This document shows, one piece after another, positions 46,879-54,875 of a stretch of 64,000 nt of DNA (positions within the stretch are counted from its first letter, which is position 1; every line of letters starts with the position of its first letter). The notes under the pieces were generated by a model. It saw only the letters and a program-made list of their open reading frames with translations, was not told the DNA's origin and did not search any database. The stretch comes from Phycisphaeraceae bacterium (GTDB lineage: Bacteria > Planctomycetota > Phycisphaerae > Phycisphaerales > UBA1924), in NCBI GenBank assembly GCA_015200025.1, contig CP054186.1, positions 434,001 to 498,000 on the forward strand, in the 5' to 3' direction. The position numbers were made by a program, and so were the translations under genes.

Positions 46879-46938
46879 ATGACATTCACGCACGTCCATC
46901 ACCGGCACCATCATCACCCCGAACACGGGGCCGGTTGA
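46879..46938 (+). CDS. hisL: his operon leader peptide (HisL-like)
   Basis: A 19-codon ORF reading [19 protein letters not shown] then TGA, with eight His residues (five in the run HHRHHHH alone counts six). It lies 121 nt upstream of hisG in the same direction, inside an attenuator. Ribosome position on its His codons is expected to sense charged tRNA-His, as for E. coli HisL. I see no ribosome-binding site before the ATG; it may be initiated near-leaderless. The sequence is unrelated to E. coli HisL apart from the His run, so this would be an independent or highly diverged example. Confidence 0.88.
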   Translation: MTFTHVHHRHHHHPEHGAG

Positions 46939-47006
46939 TCGTCGCGCGTGATGAATGTGCGTCCCCCACGACACCGGCCATGGCGAAGGCCGGTGTTTTG
47001 CTTTTT
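46901..47006 (+). promoter_or_regulatory. Histidine attenuator: mutually exclusive hairpins
   Basis: Four segments pair in the classical way. Segment 1 is ACCGGC (46901-46906), inside the His codons. Segment 2 is GGCCGGT (46929-46935), at the end of the leader peptide. Segment 3 is CACCGGCC (46972-46979). Segment 4 is GGCCGGTG (46988-46995). 1:2 gives 6 bp, 2:3 gives 7 bp (antiterminator), and 3:4 gives 8-9 bp followed by T-runs (terminator). A ribosome stalled on His codons covers segment 1 and frees 2 to pair with 3, so hisG is transcribed. A ribosome that reaches the stop (46936-46938) covers segment 2 and lets 3:4 terminate transcription. Confidence 0.88.
46971..47006 (+). terminator. Rho-independent terminator of the his attenuator
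   Basis: Stem ACACCGGCC/GGCCGGTGT (46971-46979 and 46988-46996) with an ATGGCGAA loop, then TTTTGCTTTTT (46996-47006). It lies 54 nt before the hisG start, upstream of any structural gene, which fits attenuation rather than termination of the previous gene. Confidence 0.9.
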
Positions 47007-47059
47007 ATCCCACCAACCCCCCACCCCCAACCCCCTGTACCGGCGAGAAGGACGAACCG

Positions 47060-47941
47060 ATGCCACGCACCACCGACCCCGGAACGATCAGGCTCGCCCT
47101 CCCCAAGGGACGCATGGAGGCCGGCGTCATGGCCCTCCTCGCCGAGGCGGGCGTCCGCGTCGCCTCGACGGCACGCGGGTACCGCCCCGCGATCAGCCTC
47201 CCGGGCTTCGAGGCCAAGGTCCTCAAGCCGCAGAACATCATCGAGATGCTCGCCGCGGGCTCGCGTGACCTGGGCTTCGCCGGGTCCGACTGGGTCGAGG
47301 AACTCGGGCTCAAAGACGCGCTGGTCGAGGTCTACGACACGGGGCTCGACCCCGTCCGCCTCGTGGCCGCCGCCCCCGCCGCGATCGTCCGTGACGGCCG
47401 CCTGACCAAGCCATCGGTCGTCGTCGCCAGCGAGTTCGAGCGCCTGACCACCCGGTGGATCGCCGACCGCCGGCTCGACGCCCGGTTCGTCCGGACCTTC
47501 GGCGCCACCGAGGTCTTCCCCCCCGAGGACGCCGACTGCATCGTCGATATCGCCGCCAGCGGCGCCACCCTCGCCGCCAACGGGCTCATCGTCTTCGACG
47601 AACTCGCACGATCCACGACCCGCCTCTACGCGAGCGCGGCGGCCATGCGCGACCCCGCCAAACGCGAGGCCGCCGACCAGCTCGCCATGCTCCTCAAGGG
47701 CGCCGCCGAAGCCCGCCGACGTGTCATGATCGAGTTCAACGTCCCGTCCGACCGCCTGGAGAACGCCGTCGAGGCCCTCCCGTGCATGCGCGAGCCCACC
47801 ATCGCCACCCTCCACCACGGCGCGGGCTACGCCGTCAAGGCCGCCGTCCCGCGCGACGACCTCCCTCGCATCATCGTCTCCATCAAAAAACGCGGCGGGA
47901 GCGACATCGTCGTCACCACCCTCAGCCAGATCGTCGCATGA
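47060..47941 (+). CDS. hisG: ATP phosphoribosyltransferase HisG (long form)
   Basis: Catalyses the committed step of histidine synthesis, joining PRPP to ATP. The 293-residue protein is the long form with a C-terminal ACT-like HisG_C regulatory domain (about 215-293: ARRRVMIEFNVPSDRLENAVEALPCMREPTI, VSIKKRGGSDIVV), so it does not need HisZ and can be inhibited by histidine. The catalytic part has RLALPKGRMEAGV, GSRDLGFAGSDWVEE and DADCIVDIAASGATLAANGL. ATG 47060 has AAGGA about eight bases upstream and lies 54 nt after the attenuator terminator. Its stop overlaps hisC as ATGA. Confidence 0.95.
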   Translation: MPRTTDPGTIRLALPKGRMEAGVMALLAEAGVRVASTARGYRPAISLPGFEAKVLKPQNIIEMLAAGSRDLGFAGSDWVEELGLKDALVEVYDTGLDPVRLVAAAPAAIVRDGRLTKPSVVVASEFERLTTRWIADRRLDARFVRTFGATEVFPPEDADCIVDIAASGATLAANGLIVFDELARSTTRLYASAAAMRDPAKREAADQLAMLLKGAAEARRRVMIEFNVPSDRLENAVEALPCMREPTIATLHHGAGYAVKAAVPRDDLPRIIVSIKKRGGSDIVVTTLSQIVA

Positions 47942-49038
47942 ACACCGCCCCCACCATGGCCGGCCCCTCGCCCATCGCCGCCCTCCGCGACGCGTCGCCT
48001 TACTCGGCCCCGACCGCCGCCGAGGGCATCGACCTGCGCCTCGACGCCAACGAAGGCCCCGCCCTCCCCATCGACACCGGCGCGCTCCTCGCCCGGGCGG
48101 CCCGGACCGAGGCGCTCCGGCGGTACCCGTCGGTCGAGGGCCTCCGCTCGCTCGTGGCCGAGCGGGCCGGCATCACGCCCCAGCGCGTGGCCATCACCGC
48201 CGGGGGCGACGACGCCATCGACCGTCTCTGCCGCTCCGTGCTCGCCCCGGGGCGAGAGATCATCCTGACCCCGCCGACCTTCGAGATGTTCGAACGCTAC
48301 GCCGCCCTCGCCGGCGCGACGGTGACCCGCGTCCCGTGGGGCCTCGCCGGCCCCGCGTCGTGGGCCTTCCCGACCGACGCGGTCCTCTCGCGGGTCAGCG
48401 ACCGCACCGCCGCCATCGCCATCGTCGCGCCCAACAACCCGACGGGCCTGTGCGTCACGCCCGACGCGGTCCGCCGCATCTCGACCGGCGCCCCGCGGAC
48501 GCTCATCATCCTCGACCTCGCGTACGCGGAGTTCGACGACGCCGACCTCCAGACGACCGCACTGGGCCTGCCCAACGTCGTGTGCGTTCGGACGTTCAGC
48601 AAAGCCTGGGGCCTCGCCGGTCTCCGCGTCGGGTACGCCCTGGGGCCCGAACCCATCATCCGCTGGGCCCGGGCCGCGGGCGGGCCCTACCCCGTCAGCG
48701 GCCTGAGCGCCGAGGCCGCCCGCCTGGCCCTCGAAACCTTGAGCGACCGTGTCGCCGCCTCCGTCGCCCGCGTCCGCCTCGAACGCGAACGACTCACCGA
48801 GGCCCTCGCCGCACGCGGGCTGGCCCCGTGGACCAGCCACGCGAACTTCGTCACCACCGGCGCCGACGGGAACCCCTCAGGCCTCGACCCGGCGGGCCAC
48901 CTCGCACGCCGCGGCATCGCCGTGCGGACCTGGGCCGCCCGCCCCGACCTGCCCCCAGGCTCGGCCCGCATCACCTGCCCGGGGGACGACGCCGCCTTCG
49001 AACGCCTCGTGACCGCCATCCGTGAGTTCACACCATGA
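47938..49038 (+). CDS. hisC: Histidinol-phosphate aminotransferase HisC
   Basis: A PLP-dependent class I/II aminotransferase that makes histidinol phosphate from imidazole-acetol phosphate. The 366-residue protein has IDLRLDANEGPA near the start, APNNPTG (near 165), DLAYAEF, and FSKAWGLAGLRVGYALG with PLP Lys222. ATG 47938 overlaps the hisG stop as ATGA, and its own stop overlaps hisB the same way. Length is typical, and residues for substrate binding are conserved as far as I can see. Confidence 0.94.
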   Translation: MNTAPTMAGPSPIAALRDASPYSAPTAAEGIDLRLDANEGPALPIDTGALLARAARTEALRRYPSVEGLRSLVAERAGITPQRVAITAGGDDAIDRLCRSVLAPGREIILTPPTFEMFERYAALAGATVTRVPWGLAGPASWAFPTDAVLSRVSDRTAAIAIVAPNNPTGLCVTPDAVRRISTGAPRTLIILDLAYAEFDDADLQTTALGLPNVVCVRTFSKAWGLAGLRVGYALGPEPIIRWARAAGGPYPVSGLSAEAARLALETLSDRVAASVARVRLERERLTEALAARGLAPWTSHANFVTTGADGNPSGLDPAGHLARRGIAVRTWAARPDLPPGSARITCPGDDAAFERLVTAIREFTP

Positions 49039-49646
49039 GCGGGCCGACCGGCCCCTGGAGCACCGACGTGCGCGAAGCCTCCATCACACGACGAACCCGC
49101 GAAACCGACATCACCGTCTCGCTCCGCCTCGAGGGCGGGCCGGTCGACATCTCCACCGGGCTCGGGTTCCTCGACCACATGCTCGTCAGCCTCGCCCGCC
49201 ACGCGGGGTTGGGCCTGCGACTCACCTGCGCGGGAGACCTGGTCGTCGACGACCACCACACCGCCGAGGACTGCGCCCTCGCCCTCGGGCAGGCCCTCGA
49301 TCAGGCCCTGGGCGACCGCCGCGGCATCGCACGCTTCGGGCACGCCTACGCCCCGCTCGACGACGCCCTCGCCCGCGCCGTCATCGACCTCTCGGGCCGC
49401 CCCTTCGCCTCGGTCGACCTGGGACTCCGCCGCGAACGCCTCGGCGACCTCTCGTGCGAGAACATCCCCCACGTCTTCCGCTCCATCGCCACCGCCGCAC
49501 GCCTCACCCTCCACCTCGACCTCCTCCGCGGCGAGAACGACCACCACCGCGCCGAGGCCGCCTTCAAGGCCTTCGCCCTCGCCCTCCAACAGGCCGTCGC
49601 GATCACCGGCAACGACATCCCCAGCACCAAGGGCACCCTCACGTGA
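49035..49646 (+). CDS. hisB: Imidazoleglycerol-phosphate dehydratase HisB
   Basis: Dehydrates imidazole glycerol phosphate. At 203 residues it is the stand-alone dehydratase without the N-terminal histidinol-phosphatase domain found in enterobacterial HisB. The manganese-site histidines are visible in FLDHMLVSLARHAG and VVDDHHTAEDCALALGQAL, and again near the C-terminus (HHRAEAAFKAFALAL). ATG 49035 overlaps the hisC stop as ATGA; the stop overlaps hisHF as GTGA. Because this HisB lacks the phosphatase domain, the phosphatase step must be done by a gene elsewhere. Confidence 0.95.
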   Translation: MSGPTGPWSTDVREASITRRTRETDITVSLRLEGGPVDISTGLGFLDHMLVSLARHAGLGLRLTCAGDLVVDDHHTAEDCALALGQALDQALGDRRGIARFGHAYAPLDDALARAVIDLSGRPFASVDLGLRRERLGDLSCENIPHVFRSIATAARLTLHLDLLRGENDHHRAEAAFKAFALALQQAVAITGNDIPSTKGTLT

Positions 49647-51079
49647 AACCCAGCGTCGCCGTCATCCGCACGGGCTCGGCCAACCTCGCCTCGGTCGTCG
49701 CGTGCCTCGCCCGACTCGGCGCCCGCGCCGTCATCACCCAAGACCCCGCCGCCGTCGCGTCCTCCCCGCGCGTCGTCCTCCCCGGCGTCGGGTCCTTCGC
49801 CTCCGCCGCCGCCGAACTCCGCCGCCTCGGGCTCACGGGCGTGCTCCAAGACCGCCTCCTCGCCGGGCGACCCACCCTGGGTATCTGCCTCGGGCTCCAG
49901 CTCCTCGCGTCGTCCAGCGACGAATCCCCCGGCGCCCCCGGCCTCCGGGTCATCGACCGACGCGTCGAACGCCTCGCCGGCCCGGCACGCGTCCCGCAGA
50001 TGGGCTGGCGACGCGTCGAACCCTGGGGGCTCTGGGCCTACTACGCCAACTCCTACGCCCTCCGCGGCGTCCCCGAAGGCTGGGGCTCCGCCACGGGCGA
50101 GCACGGCGGGCCGTTCGTCGCCGCCCTCTGGCGCGGGGGCGTCCTCGCGTGCCAGTTCCACCCCGAGCTCTCGGGGCACGCCGGCGCCTCGCTCCTCCAC
50201 GCTTGGCTCGTCGAGCCCGACCGCGAGTGGTCACGATGGCGCCCACCCGCGGGCGACGCCGCCGGGCAACGCACGCCCGACCCGGCCCGCGTCATCCCCT
50301 GCCTCGACGTCCGCGACGGGCGGATCGTCAAGGGCGTCCGCTTCGAGAACCTCCGCGACGCGGGCGACCCCGCCGATCGGGCCGCCGCCTACGAGCGCGA
50401 CGGCGCCGACGAACTCGTGATCCTCGACGTCGCCGCGACCGCCCAGGGGCGTGCGGCCGCCGCCCGCACCGTCGAGGCCGTCCGCCGACAGGTCTCGATC
50501 CCCCTGACCGTCGGCGGCGGCGTGCGCACGCCCGACGATGCGGCCCGGCTCCTCGACGCGGGGGCCGACAAAGTCGCCGTCAACTCCGCCGCCGTAGAGA
50601 ACCCCGGCCTGATCACCCAGCTCGCCGACCGCTTCGGGCGTCAGTGCGTCGTCGCCGCCATCGACGCGGCACGCGCCGCCGGCCGCGACGGGTGGGAGGT
50701 CGTCACCCGCTCGGGCGCGACCCGCACCGGGATCGACGCCCTCGCCTGGGCACGCGACGCACAACGCCTCGGCACCGGAGAGATCCTCCTGACCAGCCTC
50801 GACCGCGACGGGACCGGCGAGGGATACGACCTCGGTCTCCTCTCGGCGGTCACCGGCTCCGTCGGGGTCCCCGTGATCGCGTCGGGGGGCGTGCGCACCG
50901 CCACCGACCTCGCCGCCGCCTGGCACGCGGGCGCCACGGGCCTGCTCGCCGCGACCATCTTCCACGACGGTCACTCGGGCGTCGCGAGCGTCAAGAACCA
51001 TCTCACCCGGCTCGGCGTGCCGGTCCGCCCCGCCCCCATCCACGACACGCCGGCCGCCCGACCGGGAGCCACCGCATGA
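49643..51079 (+). CDS. hisHF: Bifunctional imidazole glycerol phosphate synthase HisH-HisF fusion
   Basis: A 478-residue protein joining the glutaminase HisH (about 1-200) to the cyclase HisF (about 215-478) in one frame. HisH has GICLGLQ with nucleophile Cys82 and the CQFHPELSG pair His173 and Glu175. HisF begins RVIPCLDVRDGRIVKG with Asp222. The second catalytic Asp341 (AAIDAAR) lies 119 residues later, exactly as between Asp11 and Asp130 of single HisF. In most bacteria these are two genes; yeast HIS7 has the same order. The linker is about 15 residues and Pro-rich. The GTG start overlaps hisB as GTGA, and the stop overlaps hisAIE as ATGA. Confidence 0.9.
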   Translation: MKPSVAVIRTGSANLASVVACLARLGARAVITQDPAAVASSPRVVLPGVGSFASAAAELRRLGLTGVLQDRLLAGRPTLGICLGLQLLASSSDESPGAPGLRVIDRRVERLAGPARVPQMGWRRVEPWGLWAYYANSYALRGVPEGWGSATGEHGGPFVAALWRGGVLACQFHPELSGHAGASLLHAWLVEPDREWSRWRPPAGDAAGQRTPDPARVIPCLDVRDGRIVKGVRFENLRDAGDPADRAAAYERDGADELVILDVAATAQGRAAAARTVEAVRRQVSIPLTVGGGVRTPDDAARLLDAGADKVAVNSAAVENPGLITQLADRFGRQCVVAAIDAARAAGRDGWEVVTRSGATRTGIDALAWARDAQRLGTGEILLTSLDRDGTGEGYDLGLLSAVTGSVGVPVIASGGVRTATDLAAAWHAGATGLLAATIFHDGHSGVASVKNHLTRLGVPVRPAPIHDTPAARPGATA

Positions 51080-52380
51080 TCATCCCCTCGATCGACCTCT
51101 TGGGCGGGACCACGGTCCAACTGGTCGGCGGGCGCGAGCGCGCGCTCGACGCGGGCGACCCCACCCCGATCGCCCGACGCTTCGCCCTCGCCGGCGAGAT
51201 CGCCGTCATCGACCTCGACGCCGCCATCGGCACCGGCGACAACGCCCACCTCATCGCGCCGCTCCTGCGCGTCGCGCGGTGCCGCGTCGGCGGGGGCGTG
51301 CGCGACACGGCGACCGTCCTCCGATGGCTCGACGCCGGCGCCGCCAAAGTCATCATCGGCACCCGCGCCACGCCCGAATTCCTCACCGAACTCCGCGCCC
51401 TGGGCGTGCCCCGCGAGCGCCTCATCGCCGCCGTCGACGCCGAGTACGGCGAGGTCGTCGTCAAGGGCTGGCGCGAACGCACCGGCAAGCCCGTCGAATC
51501 CACGCTGGCAGAACTGGCCCCGCTGGTGGGCGGGTTCCTTGTCACCTTCGTCGAGCACGAAGGCCGCATGGGCGGCCTGCCCGAAGAGAGGGTCGGGGCG
51601 TTGGTCCGCGCCGCGGGCGACGCGCGGCTCACCGTCGCCGGAGGCGTGCGCTCTGCCGACGAGATCGCCCGCCTCGACCGACTCGGGGTCGACACGCAGG
51701 TCGGCATGGCGCTCTACACCGGCGCCATCGACCTGGGCGAGGCCATCACCGCCCCGCTCGTCAGCGACCGCCCCGACGGGCTCTTCCCGACGGTGGTCTG
51801 CGACGAAACCGGCGTCGCCCTCGGGCTCGCCTACTCCTCACGCGAGTCGATCGCCCGGGCGGTGCGCACGGGCCGGGGCGTCTACCACTCACGCCGCCGA
51901 GGCCTGTGGACCAAGGGCGAGTCCAGCGGCGCGACGCAGGAACTCCTCGCCGTCGATCTCGATTGCGACCGCGACGCCCTCCGCTTCACCGTCCGCCAGT
52001 CGGGGCCGGGCTTCTGCCACGCGGGGACGGCGACGTGCTGGGGCCCGGCCCGGGGGCTCTTCGCCCTGACCTCCACGCTCGAACACCGGCGGGTTTCGGC
52101 GCCCGCGGGCTCGTACACGGCCCGGCTCCTGGGCGACCCGGCGCTGCTCGGGTTGAAGCTGGCGGAAGAGGCCGGGGAACTGGCCCGCGAGGTCGTCTCG
52201 GGCGACGCCGAACGCGTGGTTGAAGAATCGGCGGACGTGGTGTATTTCACGGCCGCGGCCCTGGCCCGCAGCGGCCGTTCGCTCGCCGACGTGGCGGACG
52301 AGCTCGATCGGCGGGCGCGGCGGGTGTCGCGGCGCGGGGGCGACGCCAAGCCGACCCCGCGCACGGGAGGCCTCCCGTGA
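51076..52380 (+). CDS. hisAIE: Trifunctional HisA-HisI-HisE fusion
   Basis: A 434-residue protein with three consecutive histidine enzymes. HisA isomerase (about 1-232) has MIIPSIDLLGG with Asp7, Asp121 (AAVDAEYGE) and Thr157. HisI cyclohydrolase (about 235-323) has SRRRGLWTKGESSG and the zinc-site DLDCDRD with Cys297, Cys314 and Cys321 (spaced 17 and 7). HisE pyrophosphohydrolase (about 345-420) has EEAGELAREVV and VVEESADVVYFTAAAL. HisIE fusion is common, but HisA joined in front of it is not. HisA has TFVEHEGRMGG where most bacterial HisA have T-D-I-x-x-D-G. ATG 51076 overlaps the hisHF stop, and the stop overlaps hisD as GTGA. Confidence 0.9.
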   Translation: MIIPSIDLLGGTTVQLVGGRERALDAGDPTPIARRFALAGEIAVIDLDAAIGTGDNAHLIAPLLRVARCRVGGGVRDTATVLRWLDAGAAKVIIGTRATPEFLTELRALGVPRERLIAAVDAEYGEVVVKGWRERTGKPVESTLAELAPLVGGFLVTFVEHEGRMGGLPEERVGALVRAAGDARLTVAGGVRSADEIARLDRLGVDTQVGMALYTGAIDLGEAITAPLVSDRPDGLFPTVVCDETGVALGLAYSSRESIARAVRTGRGVYHSRRRGLWTKGESSGATQELLAVDLDCDRDALRFTVRQSGPGFCHAGTATCWGPARGLFALTSTLEHRRVSAPAGSYTARLLGDPALLGLKLAEEAGELAREVVSGDAERVVEESADVVYFTAAALARSGRSLADVADELDRRARRVSRRGGDAKPTPRTGGLP

Positions 52381-53654
52381 GCATCCTCCGGGTCATCCGG
52401 GCCGACGAGGTCCGGGCCGCGTCGACCACGCCGATCTCCGACGAGGCCCGCGCCGCGGTCACGCCGATCATCGCCGCGGTCCGCGACGAGGGCGAGGCCG
52501 GGGCTCGGCGGTACGCCGAACGTTTCGGCGAGGTCGCCCCGGGCGGGCCGCTCGTGCTGGACCGGGCCGAACTCGAACGCCGGGCGTCCGCGGTCACGCG
52601 GGAGGACTTCGCGCTGCTCTCCCGCGTGGCGGGCCGGATCACGGCGTTCGCGCGGGCGCAGCTCGCGGCGATCAGGCCCATGGAGGCCGCCGTGCCCGGC
52701 GGTTGCGCGGGGCACACGCTGATCCCCGTGGCCTCGGCGGGCTGCTACGCCCCCGGCGGCCGCTACCCGCTCCCCTCCAGCGTGCTGATGGGCGTGTGCA
52801 CGGCGCGGGCGGCGGGCGTCGAGCGTGTGGTCGTGGCCTCGCCCAACCCCGCGCCGATCGTCTGCGCCGCCGCGATCATCGCCGGCGCCGACGAGATGCT
52901 CGCCCTCGGCGGGGCCCAGGCCATTGCGTCGCTGGCCTTCGGCCTCCCCGGCGCGGGGCCCGGGGGCGCGGGCGTCGAGCCCGTCTCGATCATCGCCGGG
53001 CCCGGGAACCGGTACGTGACCGCGGCGAAGCACGCCGTGATGGGCGCCGTGGGCATCGACATGCTCGCGGGCCCCAGCGAACTGGCCGTGCTCGAGCACG
53101 GGTCGGGCGTCCCCGCGGCCGTGATCGCCGCGGACCTGATCGCCCAGGCCGAGCATGACGACGACGCCAGGCCCATCCTCGTCACAACCTCCGAGACGGT
53201 GGCACGAGAGGTCGGCGCGGCGGTCGAGCGGCTCCTGGCCTCGATGCCCGAGCCCAACGCCGGCACGGCCCGGCGCGCCTTCGCCAACGGGTTCGCCGCC
53301 GTCGCACCGACCATCGGACAGGCCATCGACACCATCGACCGCCTCGCGCCCGAGCACCTCGAAATCCTCACGCACGATCCGGCGGGCGTGGCCTCCGCGG
53401 TCCGGCACGCCGGCGCGGTCTTCCTCGGGCCCGGGTCCGCCGAGGTCTTCGGGGATTACGGCGTGGGCCCCAACCACACGCTCCCCACGGGCGCGTCCGC
53501 CCGGTTCGCGGCCGGTCTCTCGGTCTTCACCTTCCTGCGGACGCGGACTTTCCTCTCGATCCAGCCCGACGCCGACCTGATCGCCGACACGGCCCGGCTC
53601 GCTCGGCTCGAAGGGCTCGAAGGCCACGCCCGGGCGGCGGAATCGAGGCGCTGA
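52377..53654 (+). CDS. hisD: Histidinol dehydrogenase HisD
   Basis: Catalyses the last two oxidations, histidinol to histidine, with NAD+ and Zn2+. The 425-residue protein has family motifs GCYAPGGRYPLPSSVLMGV, AGPGNRYVTAAKHAVMG, LIAQAEHDDDARP, RLAPEHLEIL (catalytic Glu-His) and GPNHTLPTG. The start is GTG at 52377, overlapping the hisAIE stop by four bases. It is the last gene of the operon. No rho-independent terminator is evident before the converging gene, whose stop is 3 nt away. Confidence 0.95.
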   Translation: MSILRVIRADEVRAASTTPISDEARAAVTPIIAAVRDEGEAGARRYAERFGEVAPGGPLVLDRAELERRASAVTREDFALLSRVAGRITAFARAQLAAIRPMEAAVPGGCAGHTLIPVASAGCYAPGGRYPLPSSVLMGVCTARAAGVERVVVASPNPAPIVCAAAIIAGADEMLALGGAQAIASLAFGLPGAGPGGAGVEPVSIIAGPGNRYVTAAKHAVMGAVGIDMLAGPSELAVLEHGSGVPAAVIAADLIAQAEHDDDARPILVTTSETVAREVGAAVERLLASMPEPNAGTARRAFANGFAAVAPTIGQAIDTIDRLAPEHLEILTHDPAGVASAVRHAGAVFLGPGSAEVFGDYGVGPNHTLPTGASARFAAGLSVFTFLRTRTFLSIQPDADLIADTARLARLEGLEGHARAAESRR

Positions 53655-53657
53655 GGC

Positions 53658-54488
53658 TCACCCCCCCGCCGAGAGCCTCGGGTACACGACCAGCAGGATG
53701 ATGGTGTTGTACGCGGCGTGGACCCCGACCACGACCCCGAACCCCCGCAGCATGAAAATCGCGCCGAAGTACGCGCCGGCCAGCGCGTAGAACAGGAACC
53801 CGATGAGCGGGCTGGGCCACGACGACAGATCGTGGTACAACGCGAACGCGACCGCGGACCCCAGGATCGCCGTCGCGCTCGCCGGGCCCTGCGGGATCTT
53901 GAACAGGTCGAACAGCACCGCGTGCAGCGCGGTGATCAGGATCAGCCGGAACAGCAGCTCCTCGTACAGCCCCGCGCCGATCGAGAGCGCCACCGCGGCC
54001 CGCCAGTCCTGCGCATGCCCCGGAACTCCCGACGCGAAGGCCAGCACCGGCGCGGCGTCGTTCCAGACGCCGGGGCTCATCGCGCCGGGGTGGGGAGCAT
54101 TCGAGGCCAGGGTCAGGGCGAGGACCAGGAGCGGCGGGGTCCACGCGAGGCTCTCGCCGTACATCCCCGCGATGGTCCCGGGGCGGATCCGCCAGGGGTC
54201 GCCCGAGAGAACGTGCCAGACGGCCAGGACGACCATGAGCGCGATGCCCGGGAGGGCCAGCCCCGTGGCGCGGAAGGCCTCGAAGAACCGAGCGATGGTC
54301 CCGTGCGCCCGGATCGTCTCAACGGTGCTCCCGTCGTCGCTGGAAAGAACAAAGATCAACGCGATCTGATACACCAAAACCAGCGGCGTCAGAAAGACCA
54401 GAACGTGGAGCGGGCGCGAGGAAAGCCACGCGTAGCCCTCGGGCCTGATGCGGTGCGCGGGCAGGAGCGTGCGGGACGCGGGACGCAT
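53658..54488 (-). CDS. CPBP family intramembrane metalloprotease
   Basis: A 276-residue polytopic membrane protein with about seven hydrophobic segments. The CPBP (Abi/CAAX-protease-like) signature is present: GLYEELLFR (EExxxR, about 170-178), FALYHD (His near 215) and GVHAAYNTII (His and Asn near 257-262). Family members cleave within the membrane; in eukaryotes the relatives process CAAX proteins. The start ATG 54488 has the basic head MRPASRTLLPAHR. It converges with hisD and lies downstream of rpsT on the same strand, but a terminator (54516-54543) separates the two. Confidence 0.85.
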   Translation of the reverse strand: MRPASRTLLPAHRIRPEGYAWLSSRPLHVLVFLTPLVLVYQIALIFVLSSDDGSTVETIRAHGTIARFFEAFRATGLALPGIALMVVLAVWHVLSGDPWRIRPGTIAGMYGESLAWTPPLLVLALTLASNAPHPGAMSPGVWNDAAPVLAFASGVPGHAQDWRAAVALSIGAGLYEELLFRLILITALHAVLFDLFKIPQGPASATAILGSAVAFALYHDLSSWPSPLIGFLFYALAGAYFGAIFMLRGFGVVVGVHAAYNTIILLVVYPRLSAGG

Positions 54489-54515
54489 GGGCGAACAGCG
54501 TAGTGGGCCCGCGCA

Positions 54516-54543
54516 CGAAAAACCCGCGCCGTGGAGCGCGGGC
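54516..54543 (-). terminator. Terminator of rpsT
   Basis: On the minus strand, CCCGCGC TCCACG GCGCGGG (7-bp stem, complement of 54523-54542) is followed by TTTTTCG (complement of 54516-54522). It lies about 33 nt after the rpsT stop and upstream of the CPBP start, so the two genes are transcribed separately. Confidence 0.88.
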
Positions 54544-54575
54544 TTGGGTGGGTCTCGTGGGATCTCGCGCGGGGC

Positions 54576-54857
54576 TCAGGCCGTCTTGGTATAGCCTTCT
54601 TTGACCTTGAGCCGGGCGACCAGGCGGCTCTTGCGGCGAGCGGCCTGGTTCTTGTGGATCGTGCCGCGCTGGGCGGTGCGGTCGATGACCTTCTGGCACG
54701 CCTTCATCGCCGTGCGGCAATCCTCGACCGAGCCGTGCAGGATCTTCTCCTGGAACTCCTTGATCGCGTCGCGCATCGCGCGGAGGCGCCAGCGGTTGAG
54801 CGCGCGGCGCTTGAGGTTCTGGCGGATCCGCTTGCGTGCCGTACGGGAATGGGCCAT
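54576..54857 (-). CDS. rpsT: Small ribosomal subunit protein bS20
   Basis: A 93-residue, strongly basic protein that binds 16S rRNA in the 30S subunit. It starts MAHSRTARKRIRQNLKRRALN, the family's N-terminal helix, and continues FQEKILHGSVEDCRTAMKACQKVIDRTAQRGTIHKNQAARRKSRLVARL. The ATG at 54857 is chosen because it begins the S20 domain and AAGGAA lies about nine bases upstream. A hairpin (54876-54893) sits just above the start. Slightly longer than E. coli S20 (87). Confidence 0.96.
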   Translation of the reverse strand: MAHSRTARKRIRQNLKRRALNRWRLRAMRDAIKEFQEKILHGSVEDCRTAMKACQKVIDRTAQRGTIHKNQAARRKSRLVARLKVKEGYTKTA

Positions 54858-54875
54858 GTCCGTTCCTTGCTCCGT

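Noticed and set aside
46786..46974. Minus-strand 62-codon ORF with a HIHHARR segment overlapping the leader region
   Set aside because: Antisense to the leader; no downstream his genes on that strand. The plus-strand leader explains the His-like codons.
49646..50290. Separate hisF start inside the HisHF ORF
   Set aside because: No stop, no ribosome site and no good start codon in the linker; the fusion is the simpler reading.
53655..53700. Terminator after hisD
   Set aside because: No stem with a T-run is visible; the stop of the converging CPBP gene is only 3 nt away.
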